A stretch of 45,562 bases of DNA from CBFHSF01 sp965658445 (GCA_965658445.1 CBFHSF010000018.1:1-45562); one strand, 5' to 3'. Shown: positions 8,433 to 17,237, counted from the first letter of the stretch. A program made the numbers and translations. The notes: generated from the letters alone by a model not told the origin.

Positions 8433-9506
8433 ATGATAGGAAAGTGGTTAAACAAGCTGGGATATACTCTATTGGTTTTATGGGGTGTGGCCACGCTGGT
8501 TTTCCTACTCTTCTCCGTGCTGCCGGGCGATCCCGCTAAAATGATGTTGGATCAAAGGGAAGACCCCGAGCTATTGGCAGCCATCAAAGCCAAATATGGG
8601 TTAGACCAGCCGCTCTACGTACAGTACGGTTATTTCCTCAATGATCTCTCACCCATTTCTTGGCATTCCAGTGCGCCCGATCACTTTACCCGATTAGAAA
8701 AGTACCCTCAAGCGGTTTCTTTTTTTACCACGGTGGGTGGCTCCCTAGCGGTCAAATGGCCGTATTTGCGAGAGTCCTTCCAAAAGGAAGGAAAGTCTGT
8801 GGGGTCCATCATTGCAGAAACGCTTCCCAACACCATGGTTTTGGCGTTTTCCAGTATCCTCATTGCCATGATACTCGGTGTCTTAATTGGAGTCATCAGT
8901 GCTCTTCGCGAAGGTTCATGGATTGATAGATTGGCGACCGTCCTAGGAACTTTGGGCATGAGCTTGCCTTCTTTTTTTACCGCTATTCTCATTGCTTGGA
9001 TTTTTGGGTTTGTGCTCTCAGAGTTCACAGGACTTTCCATGACGGGAACCTTGAGAACCTACGACCCTTACGGTGAGCAGTCGTATTGGTCCTTTAAGAA
9101 TTTGATTTTGCCCGCCTTAACGCTGGGGATTCGTCCGCTGGGAGTAATCATACAACTCACGAGATCTTCTATGTTGGAGGTTTTGCAACAAGACTACATA
9201 CGCACGGCAAGAGCCAAGGGATTGTCACAATCTCAAATCGTGAGAAAGCACGCACTTAAAAATGCCCTGAATCCGGTAATTACCGCCGCGTCAGGGTGGT
9301 TTGCCAGCATGCTGGCCGGAGCCGTATTTGTGGAGTACATCTTTGGATGGAACGGCTTGGGCAAACAAATTGTGGAGGCCCTGAATCAATTGGACGTTCC
9401 CATGGTTATGGGGGCAGTCTTGGTGATTTCTCTGCTGTTTGTTGCCGTCAATGCCGTGGTGGACATCCTCTACGCTTGGCTGGATCCCAAGGTCAGAACT
9501 CGCTAA
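8433..9506 (+). CDS. ABC transporter permease, DppB/OppB (BPD_transp_1) family
   Basis: Inner-membrane subunit of a peptide/nickel-type ABC importer. The 357 residues begin with TM1 (GYTLLVLWGVATLVFLLF) and the family motif LPGDPAKMML, then a large extracytoplasmic insertion (about 60-120), then five helices. The cytoplasmic EAA loop reads YIRTARAKGLSQSQIVRKHA followed by LKNALNPVI, which docks the ATPase. FVEYIFGWNGLGK near the end is typical of DppB. No partner permease, ATPase or binding protein is in the window, so it must pair with subunits encoded elsewhere or act in an unusual complex. Confidence 0.9.
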   Translation: MIGKWLNKLGYTLLVLWGVATLVFLLFSVLPGDPAKMMLDQREDPELLAAIKAKYGLDQPLYVQYGYFLNDLSPISWHSSAPDHFTRLEKYPQAVSFFTTVGGSLAVKWPYLRESFQKEGKSVGSIIAETLPNTMVLAFSSILIAMILGVLIGVISALREGSWIDRLATVLGTLGMSLPSFFTAILIAWIFGFVLSEFTGLSMTGTLRTYDPYGEQSYWSFKNLILPALTLGIRPLGVIIQLTRSSMLEVLQQDYIRTARAKGLSQSQIVRKHALKNALNPVITAASGWFASMLAGAVFVEYIFGWNGLGKQIVEALNQLDVPMVMGAVLVISLLFVAVNAVVDILYAWLDPKVRTR

Positions 9507-9593
9507 GCGGTTCTGATTTTCAGAAATGCAACACAAAGGCGAGTATTCACAACGCCTTGCTCATAACTCAGCCCACAAAACCCTTCAAAATAC

Positions 9594-9623
9594 TTTCTAA
9601 AAACCTACCAAAACGTACCTTTG
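9594..9623 (+). promoter_or_regulatory. Promoter of tpiA
   Basis: TACCTTTG at 9616-9623 is an exact match to the Bacteroidota -7 motif TAnnTTTG. A TTTC at 9594-9597 stands at the right distance for a -33 element (three of four bases). The tpiA ATG is 20 bp downstream. Confidence 0.6.
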
Positions 9624-9643
9624 GAAAAACACTATTTCTACAG

Positions 9644-10420
9644 ATGAGACAAAAAATTGTTGCCGGAAACTGGAAAATGAATAAGACCGTAGCAGAAGGC
9701 GCGGACATGGTTAGAGAAATCTCAGATGCCATAGAATCAGAGGGATTGGATTTAACAACGGTAATTGTTGCACCCCCATCCTTGGCTTTGGAATCTGTAG
9801 TAACCGAGCTTTGGGATGACGAAGCCATTGCTGTAGCAGCACAAAATTGTCACCAAGCCGATAGTGGAGCTTTTACCGGAGAAATTTCAGCACCCATGCT
9901 GGCAGATTTAGACGTTGATGCCGTAATCCTCGGACATTCAGAAAGACGTCAATACTTTGGTGAAACCAACGAAATCCTAGCTCAAAAAGTAGATTCCGTT
10001 CTCAAGAACGAATTGGTGGCCATCTTTTGTGTTGGTGAAGTTTTGGAAGAAAGAAAATCAGGAAAGCACCAAGAAGTAGTAGCCTCTCAACTTAAGGAAG
10101 CTCTATTTCACCTAAGTGCCGACGACTTTGAAAATATTGTAATTGCCTACGAACCCGTGTGGGCCATTGGAACGGGAGAAACGGCAACGCCAGAGCAAGC
10201 TCAAGAAATGCATGCTTACATTCGATCTGTAGTTGAGACGGCGTATGACGCTGAAACGGCTCAAGGCGTAAGCATTCTCTATGGAGGAAGCTGTAAGCCC
10301 AGCAATGCCAATGACCTCTTTAGTCAGCCCGACGTAGACGGTGGATTGATTGGTGGAGCGTCTCTTATTGCCGATGACTTTATTGAGCTCATCCGCATTA
10401 TGGAAAAATACGCGGAGTAA
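9644..10420 (+). CDS. tpiA: Triose-phosphate isomerase
   Basis: Interconverts dihydroxyacetone phosphate and glyceraldehyde 3-phosphate in glycolysis and gluconeogenesis. ATG at 9644 gives 258 residues and the canonical start MRQKIVAGNWKMNK; the longer frame open from 9296 overlaps the permease gene and is not real. Active-site residues are present: Asn9 and Lys11, His98 in LGHSERR, Glu170 in AYEPVWAIGTG, and the phosphate-binding GGS and GGLIGGAS near the end. Its TAA overlaps the prmA ATG by one base, so the two are translationally coupled. An exact -7 promoter lies just upstream. Confidence 0.97.
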   Translation: MRQKIVAGNWKMNKTVAEGADMVREISDAIESEGLDLTTVIVAPPSLALESVVTELWDDEAIAVAAQNCHQADSGAFTGEISAPMLADLDVDAVILGHSERRQYFGETNEILAQKVDSVLKNELVAIFCVGEVLEERKSGKHQEVVASQLKEALFHLSADDFENIVIAYEPVWAIGTGETATPEQAQEMHAYIRSVVETAYDAETAQGVSILYGGSCKPSNANDLFSQPDVDGGLIGGASLIADDFIELIRIMEKYAE

Positions 10421-11265
10421 TGGATTACTCGGAATATACGTTTACCCTTTCTGAGCTGGAGCCTTGGCAGGATGTGCTGATTTCCATTTTATCCGAATAC
10501 CCTTTTGAGACTTTTCAGCACACAGAGACTGGAATTCAAGGATACATACAGTCTTCTTTGGATTCTCCTGACCTCTTGGAGAATCTGGATACTAGCCTGA
10601 TGCCTGGTGTAGAGGTTTCTTGGGAGCGGGTAGAAGTACAGACTGAAAATTGGAATAAGACGTGGGAAAGTCATTTTGACCCCATTCTCATCGATGACCA
10701 ATGCTACATTCGTGCTTCTTTTCACGAGGCAAAACCGGAAATTCCCTTTGAAATCGTAATCGATCCCAAGATGGCCTTTGGAACGGGACATCACCAAACC
10801 ACTCATATGATGGCTCAATGGATTCTCGAGAATTCTTGGGAAGGTCAGACGGTATTGGACATGGGATGCGGAACATTGGTTTTGGGTATCCTAGCTCGCC
10901 TCAAAGGTGCAGGAAGAATTGTGGGAATAGACATTGATGAATGGGCTTATGAAAATGCCGTTCTCAATTGCAAAACCAATAATTGCGCAGATATAGAGGC
11001 TATTTGTGGTGATGCCTCCGCTTTGGAAGCATACGCCGATGGTGAATTCAATCACGTACTTGCCAACATCAATAGAAATATCTTGCTAGAAGATCTGCCC
11101 GCTTATACCCGAGTTCTCAAACCAGGAGGGAGCTTGTTTTTATCTGGATTTTACCCAGAAGATCGAGAAGTTCTCGAAGCGGTTGGAGCGCCTTTGGGTT
11201 ACGATTTTATCGGTCAAAAGAACTTTGGTGATTGGACCTCGCTTCACTGGCAATACAATCCATAA
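10420..11265 (+). CDS. prmA: Ribosomal protein L11 methyltransferase
   Basis: SAM-dependent enzyme that methylates ribosomal protein L11. The 281 residues hold an N-terminal substrate-recognition domain, the motif DPKMAFGTGHHQTTHMM, SAM motif I VLDMGCGTLVLGILA, the acidic ribose-binding motif VGIDIDEWA, and NINRNILLEDLP (an NxxxNxL-type version of the PrmA motif IV). The second Gly of the usual GCGSG is Thr here (GCGTL), as in many members. The ATG overlaps the last base of tpiA. A 74-bp gap with no clear terminator follows. Confidence 0.93.
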   Translation: MDYSEYTFTLSELEPWQDVLISILSEYPFETFQHTETGIQGYIQSSLDSPDLLENLDTSLMPGVEVSWERVEVQTENWNKTWESHFDPILIDDQCYIRASFHEAKPEIPFEIVIDPKMAFGTGHHQTTHMMAQWILENSWEGQTVLDMGCGTLVLGILARLKGAGRIVGIDIDEWAYENAVLNCKTNNCADIEAICGDASALEAYADGEFNHVLANINRNILLEDLPAYTRVLKPGGSLFLSGFYPEDREVLEAVGAPLGYDFIGQKNFGDWTSLHWQYNP

Positions 11266-11339
11266 TAATGAGGGCGTGATTTTTGCGTTTTCCCTAAGAA
11301 CCCAATGATTTACCCAACCCGTTGCTCGAATACAACTGC

Positions 11340-14300
11340 ATGAACAAAAGAATACTCATACCACTTCTCACCCTTCTGATTTCGATTTCAGCCTCAGCAC
11401 AGCGCCTCAAGAAATTCTCCTCTGATCCCGTTCAGTACAGTGAAGAACTTCAAAAGTTTTTGACCGATAAGGACAAAGATTTGGGAGAAGCGGTTTTTAA
11501 TGAAATTTCTCCCTCCCTGAATAACGGAACGTTTGAAGGAACTCAGTTCAATCACTTGGTGGATGTTTCCAACAACATGCTCAAGAAGAGGGTTACTGAT
11601 CTAGAGGTGTGGAGAGCTTTGTTTGTAGTTTGTCAATCCCTTTCGCAGGACGTTGCAGACGTCGATTTTTACAGCCCTTTTCTGGAAGATTTGGCGGTCT
11701 TTTCTAAAAAGAACAAGGCTCGAGATACGGATAGATATTTGAGAACACTACTTACTTGTGTTTCGGATTCTGCGTTGTTTGACGATGGAAAAATCCGCTG
11801 GGTAAACGAAACGGGAGGTTATGAATTTGCCTTTGAAAATGAGACGCCTCAATTTATTTACGAAGACATTGACCTCTGGGGATACTACAAGACAGATTCT
11901 ACACAAATCGTAGCAACGGCTGGGGTTTACTATCCAAAGACCAATGAGTTCAGAGGATTGGGTGGTGAGATTTACTGGGTGAGAGCAGGTATTTCCAAAG
12001 ACAGTTTGTATGCAGAATTAGGCTCCTTTACGGTAGATATGACCAAGGGGAGTTACCGTTCAGATTCTACCATTCTCTATTCGTCATATTACGTTACTGA
12101 ACCTATTTACGGAGTTTTTGAAGAGCGTCTAACTTCTCGTTCCGGAGCCGATAAGGCCATTTATCCTCGATTTACATCTTATGAATCCAATGTCTTTGTC
12201 TCAGAGTTTGTGCCAGGCGTTGATTACAAGGGAGGATATTCGCTTATGGGAAACAAGGTGTTTGCCTCAGGAGCCGAAGGACAGAAAGCAGAGTTTATTT
12301 TTAAATATGAAGGCAACCCACAAGTAAAGATTCGAGCCAATCGATTCCTTCTCAATAAAAATTATTTCTCTGCTCAAGAGGGTTATGTTTGGATAAAACT
12401 CGGTGATTCGGATTCTCTTTTCCATCCCAAATCAACCATGCGATACGTTCCGGAGAAAAAGGTGCTGACCATTACAAGAGTTCCAGAAGGCATGGCCAAA
12501 GCGCCGTACGGGGACACCTACCACGATGTAGATATCTACTTTGAGAACCTTACTTGGAAACTGACGGATGCTCAGTTTTACCTAGGTAATCTCAATATGG
12601 GATCGGTTTCACCGGTGTTTTTTGAATCAGAGAACTACTTTAGAGGCGAGCGATATTCTGCGGTTCAAGGATTGGCAGATGTCAACCCCTTGGTAAATAT
12701 TGCCGATGTCACCAGGTATTACGGAAGAGATGAACTCACCCTCGATCAAATGGCCGATGGATTGCGATTGGATAGACTTTCTGCCCACCGCATGATGATG
12801 CAGATGGCCATTCAGGGTTTTGTGTTTTACAATACAGAAACCGGTGATATTCGCGTGAAGAAAAAGACCTTTGATTACATTCTCAATTACAAGGGGGACA
12901 GAGATTACGATGTTATTCGATTTGTCTCTGCGAAGCAATCTGGGGTAAATGCCTCGGTGTCGCTTCTCAATTATGACATGGAAATTCAAGGGATTTCTGG
13001 AATTGCCCTCTCGGATTCGCAAAAAGTAGTCATGTATCCCTATGGGAAAATCATTACACTTCACGAAGGCTTGGACTTTGATTTTGATGGAAAAATTGCT
13101 GCTGGTAGATTCTCGTTCTGGGGGCAGGAGTTTTTCTTTGATTACGATCAATTCCGAGTTAACATGTCCGCCATTGACTCCATGCGATTTAAGGTGGAAT
13201 CCTTTACCACTACCTCCGACGGAAGAAGAAGTCTTGTGGACGTAAAAACGGTTCTTCAGAATATCAATGGAGAGCTGCTCATCGATAAGGCCAATAACAA
13301 GTCCGGATTGGAACAGTATCACGAGTATCCAATATTTAAATCAGGTCGGGAGAGTTATATCTATTACGACAGAAAGGATATTCACGGTGGAGTCTACGAC
13401 AGAGAGCGTTTCTACGTAGAGATTGCTCCCTTTGAAATTGACTCCTTGGACAACGCGTCTACCGCGGGTTTGAAATTTGACGGAACCTTTACATCGGCGG
13501 GAATTTTCCCAGAAATGCAACAGGAGATGACGGTTCAGAAGGACTACTCTCTTGGATTTGAAACGACCACACCTACCACGGGGTTAGTGGCCTATGGAGG
13601 GGTAGGGACGTTTACCAATAAATTGACCTTGAGCAATCAGGGACTTCGCGGAGATGGAAGTATTGATTACCTGACTTCCCACGCAGAATCCAATGACTTT
13701 ATTTTCTTCCCAGATTCCACGAATGGAATTGCGCAGTCTTTTGAAATACAAGCTCAAATGGCCAATGTGGAATATCCCCATGTGGTGGGAAGCGGTGTGA
13801 AGTATCACTGGGAACCTCTTGTGGACATTTTGTACACTACTTCAAGGGATTCCGCTTTCTCCATGTACGATGACATTGGAATGACCGCCGTAGGAACCTT
13901 GGACTACTCACCACAACGTTTGGGTGGAGATGCCTTGATTTCTTATTTAAATGCGGAAAACAAATCCAAGGACTTCACCTTTAAAAACCGAATGTTCGAG
14001 TCTCCAGAAATGAGCTTTAGGGTTCGCGCCAATGAAACGGCTCCTTGGGGCTTTAGCATTGACAATGCCAAAGGGTTTGTGAATTTTGAATTGCAGAAAG
14101 GTGAGTTCTCAATAAATGATTCTGCCTCCTTTATGAGCTTCCCCATAAACCAATACACGGCCTTTATGGATTTTGCAGAATGGCAGATTCCAGAAAAGTC
14201 TGTTGAGGTTAAAAAGCAAGCCGCTCCGGGAGTTCCCGCTTCCAAAATGATTTCTGTTCACAAGCGTCAAGACAGTCTGCAATACATGGCTTCAGGGGCT

Positions 14301-15761
14301 AAATTCTATTTAGAAAACAGTTTGTTAGAGGGCTTCGGGGTTCCGGTAATCGAGGTGGCGGATGCCAGTATTGTTCCCGATTCTGGTTATGTAGCCATTG
14401 ATCCTGGAGCGCAAATGAGAACCTTGGAGCACGCTCAAATTACTGCACAGAGAGCCAATCAATTCCACAAGTTCTTTGAAGGTTCTATTAAAATCTCCAG
14501 CCGCAAGAAATACGCAGGATCTGCCGATTACGAATATATAGATGACGAAGGTACGCCTTGGCCACTCCACTTTAAGACCATTAAGGTAGATACTTCGGGA
14601 ACCACAGTAGGTAACGCTACCGTGGCACAAGAAGACGGATTTTACATGTCTCCATTCTTTGAGTTCTATGGAAAAGTGGAGCTCAATGCTAAGCGAAGAC
14701 ATTTGTTCTTTAATGGATATACCCTTATTCAGCAGGTGTGTGACAACATTTCTACCACCTGGTTTAAGTTCAAATCAGAGATTGACCCCAACAAGATTGT
14801 AATTATTCTTCCAGAAGACAATCCTTCTACCAGAGCAGACAACTTGTACAATGGGATTTACATTTCTCCCGATAGTACTTCAGGATACTCGGCATTCTTG
14901 TCGCGCGAAAGCTCCAAAGCCGATATGGAAATCGTTTCTGCTACCGGAGTTTTATTTTACGACAATGACCTATCGAGTTATATTGTAACTACCCAAGAGA
15001 AGCTTGACAATCCGGACGGCCCTGGAAATTACCTCGCCCTAGACAATGACAACTGTGTAACGGTAGGACGTGGTGCCTTGACTTTTGGAAAGGACATGGG
15101 GCAGGTAGAATTTGCTCCCTATGGTGAAGTACAACACAACTTGGATGATGGGTATATTGAGGGTGACGTGGTCATTAATATGGACTTCCACTTCAGTGAG
15201 CCCTTGCTAGAAGCCATTGTACTCAAGCTCAAAGAAGCTACCAACTTATCGGGTGCCGATGTAAGCAGAAAGGCCTACCGAGATTATTTGGGAGAAGCCT
15301 TTTCCTCAGAAAAGGACAGAGCGGAGTTCTGGTCAGAAATCAACAACACAGGATTTCCAGAAAAAATGCCTCGTGAGCTTTCCCACACCATCAGTTTTAC
15401 AGACGTTCAAATGGAGTACAATCCAGAAACTAGTTCCTTCGTGAGTGTTTCGGATATTGGAATTGGTTCCATAGGAAGAACTCCCATTAACCGGAAAGTC
15501 GAAGGGTATCTCGAGGTCATTCACAAGAGAAGAGGGGATGAGTTCTACCTGTACTTTATCTTGGATAACAAACAGTATTACTTCCAATACAAGAGAAATG
15601 TGTTAAGTTTCTACACGGATGATAAACCCACGATGAAGATTCTCCAAGAGACCGATACAAACGATCGTTCGGTTAAGGCCAAGGACGGTAAGCCACCCTT
15701 TACCTACAATCAAGCATCTAAAGGAAAAATGCGTTTGTTCCTCAGTAAATTTGAAGAATAG
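11340..15761 (+). CDS. Large secreted or surface beta-rich protein, function unknown
   Basis: 1473 residues, not recognised as a named family. ATG at 11340 is chosen over the upstream ATG-like TTG frame start at 11322 because it begins a clean signal peptide (MNKRILIPLLTLLISISASA, cut before QRLKK). The rest has no membrane helix or C-terminal sorting domain and is rich in short strands, aromatic residues and Asp/Ser/Gly. It ends in Lys/Phe-rich sequence (KGKMRLFLSKFEE). Segments such as LTLSNQGLRGDGSIDYLTS (about 760-780) followed by FIFFPDS suggest repeated beta layers of a filament or translocation-scaffold type, but that is only an impression. It sits between prmA and clpS, an arrangement I recall in related flavobacteria, so it is probably conserved and periplasmic or outer-membrane attached. 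Confidence 0.75.
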   Translation: MNKRILIPLLTLLISISASAQRLKKFSSDPVQYSEELQKFLTDKDKDLGEAVFNEISPSLNNGTFEGTQFNHLVDVSNNMLKKRVTDLEVWRALFVVCQSLSQDVADVDFYSPFLEDLAVFSKKNKARDTDRYLRTLLTCVSDSALFDDGKIRWVNETGGYEFAFENETPQFIYEDIDLWGYYKTDSTQIVATAGVYYPKTNEFRGLGGEIYWVRAGISKDSLYAELGSFTVDMTKGSYRSDSTILYSSYYVTEPIYGVFEERLTSRSGADKAIYPRFTSYESNVFVSEFVPGVDYKGGYSLMGNKVFASGAEGQKAEFIFKYEGNPQVKIRANRFLLNKNYFSAQEGYVWIKLGDSDSLFHPKSTMRYVPEKKVLTITRVPEGMAKAPYGDTYHDVDIYFENLTWKLTDAQFYLGNLNMGSVSPVFFESENYFRGERYSAVQGLADVNPLVNIADVTRYYGRDELTLDQMADGLRLDRLSAHRMMMQMAIQGFVFYNTETGDIRVKKKTFDYILNYKGDRDYDVIRFVSAKQSGVNASVSLLNYDMEIQGISGIALSDSQKVVMYPYGKIITLHEGLDFDFDGKIAAGRFSFWGQEFFFDYDQFRVNMSAIDSMRFKVESFTTTSDGRRSLVDVKTVLQNINGELLIDKANNKSGLEQYHEYPIFKSGRESYIYYDRKDIHGGVYDRERFYVEIAPFEIDSLDNASTAGLKFDGTFTSAGIFPEMQQEMTVQKDYSLGFETTTPTTGLVAYGGVGTFTNKLTLSNQGLRGDGSIDYLTSHAESNDFIFFPDSTNGIAQSFEIQAQMANVEYPHVVGSGVKYHWEPLVDILYTTSRDSAFSMYDDIGMTAVGTLDYSPQRLGGDALISYLNAENKSKDFTFKNRMFESPEMSFRVRANETAPWGFSIDNAKGFVNFELQKGEFSINDSASFMSFPINQYTAFMDFAEWQIPEKSVEVKKQAAPGVPASKMISVHKRQDSLQYMASGAKFYLENSLLEGFGVPVIEVADASIVPDSGYVAIDPGAQMRTLEHAQITAQRANQFHKFFEGSIKISSRKKYAGSADYEYIDDEGTPWPLHFKTIKVDTSGTTVGNATVAQEDGFYMSPFFEFYGKVELNAKRRHLFFNGYTLIQQVCDNISTTWFKFKSEIDPNKIVIILPEDNPSTRADNLYNGIYISPDSTSGYSAFLSRESSKADMEIVSATGVLFYDNDLSSYIVTTQEKLDNPDGPGNYLALDNDNCVTVGRGALTFGKDMGQVEFAPYGEVQHNLDDGYIEGDVVINMDFHFSEPLLEAIVLKLKEATNLSGADVSRKAYRDYLGEAFSSEKDRAEFWSEINNTGFPEKMPRELSHTISFTDVQMEYNPETSSFVSVSDIGIGSIGRTPINRKVEGYLEVIHKRRGDEFYLYFILDNKQYYFQYKRNVLSFYTDDKPTMKILQETDTNDRSVKAKDGKPPFTYNQASKGKMRLFLSKFEE

Positions 15762-15769
15762 TAACTTTG
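15734..15769 (+). promoter_or_regulatory. Promoter of clpS
   Basis: TAACTTTG at 15762-15769 matches the Bacteroidota -7 motif exactly and directly follows the stop of the large gene. TTTG at 15734-15737 could be the -33 element, though the 24-bp spacer is slightly long. The clpS ATG is 19 bp after the -7 box. Confidence 0.55.
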
Positions 15770-15787
15770 CAGCGAAATTTGACAAGA

Positions 15788-16066
15788 ATGAGTGGCTGGA
15801 ATCCCCAAGAAGAACACAGTGAAGAAGTATTGACTCAAGAGGTCAGTGAGCATTCCATTGTCCTGTTTAATGACGATGTAAACACTTTTGATCACGTTAT
15901 CATTTCCCTAATTCAAATCTGTGAGCACACAGAAGAGCAGGCCGCTCAATGTGCCCTTATCGTTCATCACAAGGGGAAGTGCGATGTCAAATCAGGTCCT
16001 TATGACGAATTGGAACCCAGATGTACCGCTTTATTGGATAGAGGGTTATCTGCGGAGATTCAGTAA
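15788..16066 (+). CDS. clpS: ATP-dependent Clp protease adaptor ClpS
   Basis: Adaptor that delivers N-degron substrates to ClpAP-type proteases. ATG at 15788 (MSGWNPQEEHS) is chosen over the earlier start at 15767 because the exact -7 promoter would otherwise overlap the leader, and it gives 92 residues. The core is conserved: HSIVLFNDDVNTFDHVI (NDD loop that binds the N-terminal amine), then CALIVHHKGKCDVKSG and an alpha helix ending LLDRGLSAEI. A disordered acidic N-terminal tail of about 20 residues precedes the fold, as usual for ClpS. Confidence 0.93.
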   Translation: MSGWNPQEEHSEEVLTQEVSEHSIVLFNDDVNTFDHVIISLIQICEHTEEQAAQCALIVHHKGKCDVKSGPYDELEPRCTALLDRGLSAEIQ

Positions 16067-16104
16067 GACTATCCTCGTCAATAGCCTTTATTCATTTAGT
16101 TATT

Positions 16105-16482
16105 TGTAAGTATTCAACATAAGTTGGACTAAGGTTATTATTTTTAAATGGAGACCTTAAAAGTGTATATGAGAGGCTTCCAACACTTTAGTCAAATGAA
16201 AAAAGCACCTGGAAGGCCAAAAAAATCAGAAGCCATTATCAAAGACGTAAAAAGACGCACCAAACGTCAATTTAACCCTGAAGAGAAAATTGCCATTGTA
16301 TTAGAGGGTATGAGTGGAGATGAATCCATTGCTGCCATATGCCGCAGAGAAGGCATTGCCCAATCTGTATATTACAGTTGGAGTAAAGCGTTTATGGAGG
16401 CGGGCAAGGCTCGTCTTAATGGGGACACCAAACGTGAAGCAGATAGTTCAGAAGTGGCTGAGATGCGAAAGGAGAACGCTCC
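16105..16482 (+). mobile_element. IS3-family insertion sequence remnant (left end and orfA 5' part)
   Basis: A possible left terminus starting TGTAAG at 16105 contains AAGTTGGACT, which resembles IS3-family ends, 39 bp after the clpS stop. It leads into the first part of an orfA transposase gene. The element stops abruptly near 16482 where T9SS sorting-domain sequence begins; no orfB, DDE domain or right terminus is present. The left boundary is inferred from similarity to known ends and is not proven. Confidence 0.55.
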
Positions 16483-16774
16483 AAGCAGCAAGAACAATAC
16501 TCCAATAGCACTTGAAGATGACGTACTTGACTTCGATGTAGTAGCTTACCCGAATCCTTATGTTGAGACGTTCACCATTGATTTCGTATCTGACTTCGAT
16601 GAAAACGTAACCATTATGGTTCACAACATGAACGGACAGGTTGTTGAGCAGTACAAAGACATCGATCCAATGAATAATCCTGATATGGGTAGAGGTCTAC
16701 CTGCAGGAATGTACTTTGTTACCGTGACTCAATCCGGTCAAACAAAAACAGTTAAAGTTAATAAGTTTAAATAG
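16148..16774 (+). pseudogene. Chimeric ORF: IS3 OrfA N-terminus fused to a T9SS C-terminal sorting domain
   Basis: 208-codon open frame with two unrelated halves. Residues about 36-112 are a helix-turn-helix transposase OrfA of the IS3 family: FNPEEKIAIVLEGMSGDESI, AICRREGIAQSVYYSW, then EVAEMRKEN, where the leucine-zipper region should follow. Instead residues about 120-208 are a type IX secretion sorting domain: VVAYPNPYVETFTIDF, VHNMNGQVVEQ, LPAGMYFVTVTQSG and a basic end KTVKVNKFK. There is no signal peptide, so the sorting domain cannot be used for export. The likely history is IS insertion plus deletion in a T9SS cargo gene, leaving only its 3' end with its own terminator; a misassembly joining two repeats is the main alternative. 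Confidence 0.75.
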
Positions 16775-16801
16775 TTAGGACGTTAACGTCAATTGTTTAT
16801 C

Positions 16802-16832
16802 AAGCGCTCGGCCAACGCCGGGCGCTTTTTTA
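16802..16832 (+). terminator. Rho-independent terminator after the chimeric ORF
   Basis: Ten-bp stem AGCGCTCGGC / GCCGGGCGCT (one G-T pair) with a CAAC loop and a following T-rich tract. It lies 28 bp after the stop and was probably the original terminator of the T9SS cargo gene. Confidence 0.85.
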
Positions 16833-16866
16833 TTTTTATTTTCTTTTTTAAACCCAAAAAGCGTTT

Positions 16867-16874
16867 TATATTTG
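16867..16874 (+). promoter_or_regulatory. -7 promoter element of tRNA-Arg
   Basis: TATATTTG is an exact TAnnTTTG match, 46 bp before the tRNA. The expected -33 position is only a T-rich stretch. Confidence 0.55.
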
Positions 16875-16920
16875 CACCCCCTAAGGGAAACACCCCATAG
16901 GGTTTGTTTACCAAAAACAG

Positions 16921-16994
16921 GGCTCTGTAGCATAACTGGATAGTGCACCTGACTACGGATCAGGAGGTTCGGGGTTCGAATCCCTGCAGAGTCA
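16921..16994 (+). tRNA. tRNA-Arg (ACG anticodon)
   Basis: 74 nt that fold into a full cloverleaf. The acceptor stem GGCTCTG pairs with CAGAGTC (one G-T pair) and the discriminator is A. The anticodon stem CCTGA/TCAGG encloses the loop CTACGGA, giving anticodon ACG, which reads CGN codons after A34-to-inosine editing. The T arm has loop TTCGAAT. CCA is not encoded, as is common in Bacteroidota. An exact -7 promoter lies upstream and a strong terminator hairpin begins 7 nt downstream. Confidence 0.95.
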
Positions 16995-17000
16995 CAACCA

Positions 17001-17031
17001 AAACCCCCACGTGAAAACGTGGGGGTTTTTT
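17001..17031 (+). terminator. Terminator of tRNA-Arg
   Basis: Perfect stem AAACCCCCACGT / ACGTGGGGGTTT with a GAAA tetraloop, followed by a T run; a textbook intrinsic terminator just after the tRNA. Confidence 0.9.
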
Positions 17032-17193
17032 CATTTTAAATTTTTGCCAAGCTCGCTTGAGTAAAAATTTAGAATGAAAAAACCACACTGCGAAAGCAGT
17101 GCGAACAGCTGGGCTGTTCCGTAGGCAATTCGTTTTGGGTGGAGTAGGGACGGAAACTCCGGGATCACGCCGAATGAAATGAGGCGTAATCCC
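17024..17193. repeat. Cluster of palindromes between tRNA-Arg and the DUF547 gene
   Basis: Four hairpins follow one another. (1) 22-bp arms at 17024-17045 and 17063-17084 with one mismatch, enclosing a smaller CAAGC/GCTTG hairpin. (2) CACTGC-GAAA-GCAGTG at 17086-17101. (3) GAACAGC-TGG-GCTGTTC at 17103-17119. (4) GGGATcACGCC and GGCGTaATCCC at 17161-17171 and 17183-17193. The first arm shares bases with the tRNA terminator. No credible ORF crosses it. It could be a REP-like palindromic repeat element or a structured RNA; related copies behind other tRNA genes would favour the repeat. Confidence 0.6.
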
Positions 17194-17237
17194 ATTTGGA
17201 AAAAAAACCACAGCAGCGAAGCTTCATTGCTCCCCAC

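Noticed and set aside
9296..10420. 374-codon frame starting inside the permease gene and ending with tpiA
   Set aside because: Triose-phosphate isomerase begins at ATG 9644 (MRQKIVAGNWK). The extra 116 codons overlap the permease gene and show no family resemblance.
12627..13322. 231-codon minus-strand ORF inside the large secreted-protein gene
   Set aside because: It lies fully antisense to a gene with signal peptide and promoter context and has no recognisable domain.
16960..17237. Minus-strand ORFs over tRNA-Arg and the palindrome cluster
   Set aside because: Their C-terminal part is the reverse complement of the tRNA 3' half (ends GFEPRTS), a common artefact; the rest translates the hairpins.
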